This document shows positions 60,813 through 64,000 of a stretch of DNA of 64,000 bases, piece by piece. Positions within the stretch are counted from its first letter, which is position 1; each line of letters starts with the position of its first letter. Source of the DNA: Solirubrum koreensis (GTDB lineage Bacteria; Bacteroidota; Bacteroidia; Cytophagales; Hymenobacteraceae); the NCBI RefSeq assembly GCF_039541855.1, contig NZ_BAABHA010000002.1, forward strand, positions 992,001 to 1,056,000, read 5' to 3'. The position numbers and the translations under genes were made by a program. The notes under the pieces are model-generated. The model saw only the letters and a program-made list of their open reading frames with translations, was not told the origin of the DNA and ran no database searches.

Positions 60813-62618
60813 ATGTCTGGTCTTTACTTGTTTCCCTGGTCGCACTTGCGCGGCCCTTCGCTTCGCCGCGGCGGCTGGTTTTTGGTGGTTTCACTTGTTG
60901 GCCTGTTACAAGCTACTACGCTCCTGGCGCAGCGTGTAGCCTGGACCGACCACTCCGTTGGGGTAAGACTGGCATCTGAGTTTATATCTCCTCCTAACAA
61001 AAGCGTCCATATGAAAGTGGACGCTGCAGGCAACGCCTACATAACCTACACCTATTTAGGCAGCGGCCGGGTTGATTACATCACTTGCAAGGTGTCGGCG
61101 GCCGGCACCCTGCAGTGGACGGCCGAATACGACGGCACCGGCAACGGAGACGACAGCCCCGCTGCTTTAGTGGTTGATGCCAACGGGAACGTCTATGTAA
61201 CAGGCACATCGAAGAGTCCCTTCGGGGTAGACGAATTTGCAACCGTGAAGTATAACGCCGCTGGGGTGCAACAATGGGTTCAACGCTACGGCGCAAACGG
61301 CTATACCTGCCGAGCTGAAGCAATGACCATAGACGCGTTCGGCAACCTGTACATCGTTGGCATGACACCGTCGAGAAACGACCCTTTCACCGATACCTTC
61401 AACGACTTTATGACCCTTAAATACAGTGCTAGCGGGGTGCTGCAATGGGCACGACGCGGGGGCAGTACGACCAAAGGCGATGACCCGGTAGGTATTGGGG
61501 TGGATGCAAAGGGCAATGTGTATGTGGCCGGCACCAGCGTGGAACAAACAACCGCAACTGTTGGCACGTGGCGGGTAGAAACGGTTTACTTAATCGAGAA
61601 ATACCTACCGAATGGCTTCCATCAATGGTCTGCACGCCACATATACCCCCGCGGCGGCCGCCACCACAATACCCGGGCCATGGCAGTAGATGCTGCAGGC
61701 AATACGTATGTAACCGGCACACTGAGGCTAGATGGCGGAACAACTCCTGTCTATTACACCGTCAAGTACAACTCGAGCGGCTCGCGTCAATGGTACGATT
61801 ACTACCGTGCCGAAGACGATTATTATTCGCACCCCAACGCCATTGCCGTAAGCTCGGTGGGCAACGTGTATGTGACCGGCCGTTTGTCTCTGCGTGATTT
61901 AGGCAGCTACTACGGCACCCTAAAATACAGCCCTACGGGCATGCTGCTGTGGGGCAGCTACCACGGATACGGCAATCGAAACGAGGGCTTAGCTGTTGCG
62001 GTAGATGCCAGCGACAACGCTTACGTGACTGGCCTAACAACAGGTAGCTACAACTCACTCACCGACTGTACTACCTTGAAATACAACTCCGACGGCACCA
62101 AGCTCTGGGCGAAAACCTTTAATGGCTACGGCAATGGTGATGACCGCGGCGAAAACGTTGTGGCCGACGGCTCGGGCAACGTATACATATCGGGCACCAC
62201 CAACGACGGCGCGCATTATTACGATGCCGTAATCATCAAGTACGCACCAATTACATCCGGTCTTAAAACAAACCTATACCCCACTCTTGCCCAAACGGGC
62301 ATACGCTCAACGCCTCCCAGCCAAGGCAATTCTCCCAGTAGCTTATCCAGCACTACCTCTGAGCTGATGGCCTTTCCTGTGCCTTTCACGAACGGCACCA
62401 CCATCCACTTCGGGCTGGCAACAGACGCAGCACGCGCACGTCTGCAGGTGTTCGATGGGTTGGGCCGCGTAGTAGCCACGTTGCACGATGGCCCACTGGT
62501 TGCCGGACAACGGTACACCGCCCAGCTACACGGCGCAGCGCTGGCCGGTGGCCTTTACGTATGCCGGCTGACCACGCCCACCACTACGCAGCAGATTCGC
62601 CTAACCCGAAGCCGTTAA
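60813..62618 (+). CDS. SBBP-type repeat protein with T9SS sorting domain
   Basis: The product has 601 residues from the ATG at 60813; a TTG 15 bp earlier is in frame. A signal-type N-terminal segment leads into about seven repeats of the form VVDANGNVYVTGTS, VDAAGNTYVTGTL and VDASDNAYVTGLT, each with a following TLKYNSDG or TVKYN strand, which is the SBBP/beta-propeller pattern. The last 80 residues form a T9SS type A sorting domain (AFPVPFTNGTTIHFGL, LQVFDGLGRVVATL, GLYVCRL). Likely surface-exposed or secreted. Base use resembles the window. Confidence 0.88.
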   Translation: MSGLYLFPWSHLRGPSLRRGGWFLVVSLVGLLQATTLLAQRVAWTDHSVGVRLASEFISPPNKSVHMKVDAAGNAYITYTYLGSGRVDYITCKVSAAGTLQWTAEYDGTGNGDDSPAALVVDANGNVYVTGTSKSPFGVDEFATVKYNAAGVQQWVQRYGANGYTCRAEAMTIDAFGNLYIVGMTPSRNDPFTDTFNDFMTLKYSASGVLQWARRGGSTTKGDDPVGIGVDAKGNVYVAGTSVEQTTATVGTWRVETVYLIEKYLPNGFHQWSARHIYPRGGRHHNTRAMAVDAAGNTYVTGTLRLDGGTTPVYYTVKYNSSGSRQWYDYYRAEDDYYSHPNAIAVSSVGNVYVTGRLSLRDLGSYYGTLKYSPTGMLLWGSYHGYGNRNEGLAVAVDASDNAYVTGLTTGSYNSLTDCTTLKYNSDGTKLWAKTFNGYGNGDDRGENVVADGSGNVYISGTTNDGAHYYDAVIIKYAPITSGLKTNLYPTLAQTGIRSTPPSQGNSPSSLSSTTSELMAFPVPFTNGTTIHFGLATDAARARLQVFDGLGRVVATLHDGPLVAGQRYTAQLHGAALAGGLYVCRLTTPTTTQQIRLTRSR

Positions 62619-62709
62619 CACGGTGCTGGAATTTTCAGCGGGGCTACTTACCCATTATCAAGCTGATAGCGTACTGGCGGTAAGTAATTCGTCGTCGTTT
62701 ACCGCCCTT

Positions 62710-64000
62710 ATGAAACTCCTCACCGCCGCCCAAATCCGCGAAGCCGACGCGGCCACCATTGCCGCCGAAGGCATTCCGTCCGAAGCCTTGATGGAGCGGG
62801 CCGCAACAGCGTTTACCAACTGGCTAACGGAGCGACTCGGCCTCAAACACCCACCGCAGATTCTGGTGCTCTGCGGCCCCGGCAATAATGGCGGCGACGG
62901 GCTGGTGGCAGCGCGCCTGCTGCACCAGCGCGACTACTCCGTGCAGGTATGGCTGCTACCTGCCGCACAATACAGCCCCGACTGGACAACCAACCGCCAA
63001 CGCCTGCCCCCGGCCGTGCCCGTACTGGCCCTAGACATGCACCAGCTTCCGCCCATCGAACCCGGTACCGTCGTGGTAGATGCGCTGTTTGGCACCGGCC
63101 TGAACCGGCCCCTCACGGGACTTGCGGCGGCCGTGGTGCAGCACCTAAACGATTCTCAGGCGCGGGTGGTGAGCATCGATGTGCCCTCGGGCCTGCTTTC
63201 AGATGCGCCCCAGCCAGCCGGCAGCGCGGTGGTGCGGGCCCGGCATACGGTGACGTTCGAGCTGCCCAAGCTGGCCTTCCTGCTGCCGCAATTTGCCGCG
63301 TTCGTGGGCGAGTGGCACCCGGTTTCCATCGACCTCAACCCCGCTTTCCTGGCGCAGGTGGCCGCCGACATGGCACTGGTGGATGCCGATTTTGTAGCCG
63401 GTCGCCTGCCCAAACGCAGCCGGTTTGCGCACAAAGGCACTTTCGGGCACGCCCTGCTGCTGGTGGGCAGCCGCGGCAAAGTGGGCGCAGGGGTACTGGC
63501 GGCCCGGGCGTGCCTGCACGGCGGCGTGGGCCTGCTGACCCTGGCCGTGCCCGCCGCCGGCTACGGCGTGGTGCAAACGGCCGTACCCGAAGCCATGTGC
63601 CTGCCCGACGACTGCAAAACCCACCTCACGCAACTGCCCGACCTCGCCGCGTACGCCGCCGTGGGCATGGGCCCCGGCATTGGGCAGCACGACGACACGC
63701 GGGCCGTATTGGAGGAATTACTGTGTACTGCCCCCACCCGTAATCAGCCGCTGGTGCTCGATGCCGACGCGCTGAACCTGCTGGGGGCCAACCGCAGCCT
63801 GCTCGACCTGCTCCCACCCGACTCGGTGCTCACGCCGCACCCCAAGGAGTTTGAGCGCCTGACCGAGCCGGCCCGAGACGATTACCACCGCCTGGATCTG
63901 CTGCGCGACTTTGCCCGTCGCTACCAATGCTACGTGGTGCTGAAAGGCGCCTACTCCTGCCTGGCCGCGCCCGACGGGCACCTGTACTTCAACACAACCG
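62710..64000 (+). CDS. nnr: Bifunctional NAD(P)H-hydrate epimerase / dehydratase, partial
   Basis: Read from the ATG at 62710, 430 codons run off the window end. The N-terminal epimerase (NnrE) shows VLCGPGNNGGDGLVAARLL, VVVDALFGTGLNRPLTG and SIDVPSGL. The C-terminal dehydratase (NnrD) shows GTFGHALLLVGSRGKVGAGV, GMGPGIG, LVLDADALN and TPHPKEFERL. The pair repairs damaged NAD(P)H hydrates: epimerisation of the R form, then ATP/ADP-dependent dehydration of the S form. The end is missing here. Confidence 0.95.
   Translation, partial: MKLLTAAQIREADAATIAAEGIPSEALMERAATAFTNWLTERLGLKHPPQILVLCGPGNNGGDGLVAARLLHQRDYSVQVWLLPAAQYSPDWTTNRQRLPPAVPVLALDMHQLPPIEPGTVVVDALFGTGLNRPLTGLAAAVVQHLNDSQARVVSIDVPSGLLSDAPQPAGSAVVRARHTVTFELPKLAFLLPQFAAFVGEWHPVSIDLNPAFLAQVAADMALVDADFVAGRLPKRSRFAHKGTFGHALLLVGSRGKVGAGVLAARACLHGGVGLLTLAVPAAGYGVVQTAVPEAMCLPDDCKTHLTQLPDLAAYAAVGMGPGIGQHDDTRAVLEELLCTAPTRNQPLVLDADALNLLGANRSLLDLLPPDSVLTPHPKEFERLTEPARDDYHRLDLLRDFARRYQCYVVLKGAYSCLAAPDGHLYFNTT

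Overview
The window is about 60% GC and reads as chromosomal DNA of a Bacteroidota in the Hymenobacteraceae, most probably Hymenobacter or a close relative. This is inferred from gene content: a fused murF-alr gene, two proteins with type IX secretion (T9SS) C-terminal sorting domains, DUF5686/carboxypeptidase-regulatory outer-membrane proteins, DUF4834 and DUF4230 proteins, a four-helix-bundle 'S23' gene, and promoters of the Bacteroidota type (TTTG or TTG, about 19-22 bp, then TAnnTTTG). Shine-Dalgarno sequences are mostly absent. One tRNA gene (Thr, CGU) is present. I see no rRNA, CRISPR array, transposase or prophage.

Layout. Bases 1-5423 are a minus-strand run: a partial POTRA/beta-barrel outer-membrane protein, a CBS-domain protein, an alpha/beta hydrolase, pabA/trpG, a CvpA-like protein, a YqeY-like protein and a membrane protein. 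Bases 5540-14662 on the plus strand hold pdxJ, then the two selenium genes mnmH (selU) and selD, separated by a 1582-residue secreted metalloprotease. Bases 14744-18216 hold a TPR histidine kinase, an esterase and an RsmI-like methylase. Bases 18364-20791 are feoAB with a well-formed promoter. Bases 20979-28784 hold surface proteins, a hydrolase lacking its catalytic serine, and murF-alr. Bases 28884-37479 hold a DMT transporter, a structured RNA candidate with its own terminator, recX, DUF4230, a PLP desulfhydrase/deaminase-like enzyme, YfhO, an FkbM methyltransferase and two orphan membrane proteins, one in a visibly AT-richer patch.

Bases 37637-41346 hold the tRNA and assorted housekeeping genes (SDR, NlpC/P60, YkvA). 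Bases 41425-49115 are an RND efflux operon in the order tetR, tolC, adaptor, S23 four-helix protein, permease, then an acyl-carrier-like gene. Upstream of tetR a 9+9 bp palindrome covers the -33 element. Bases 49369-56858 hold ispF, three tandem M28 aminopeptidase-type genes and lutB. Bases 56859-57657 are a decayed intergenic zone with a nested palindromic element and gene remnants. Bases 57658-64000 hold sdaA, a GNAT acetyltransferase, msrB, a lipoprotein, a T9SS-sorted beta-propeller-like protein and a partial nnrD/nnrE gene.

Most of the window is ordinary accessory and housekeeping content; I found no complete new defence or biosynthetic system. The best leads are the orphan terminator with three stacked hairpins (29914-30026), the acyl-carrier-like protein with Thr in place of the phosphopantetheine Ser, the hydrolase with Gly in place of the nucleophile, the tetR operator, the S23 cassette inside the efflux operon, and the near-identical patch shared by two of the M28 genes.
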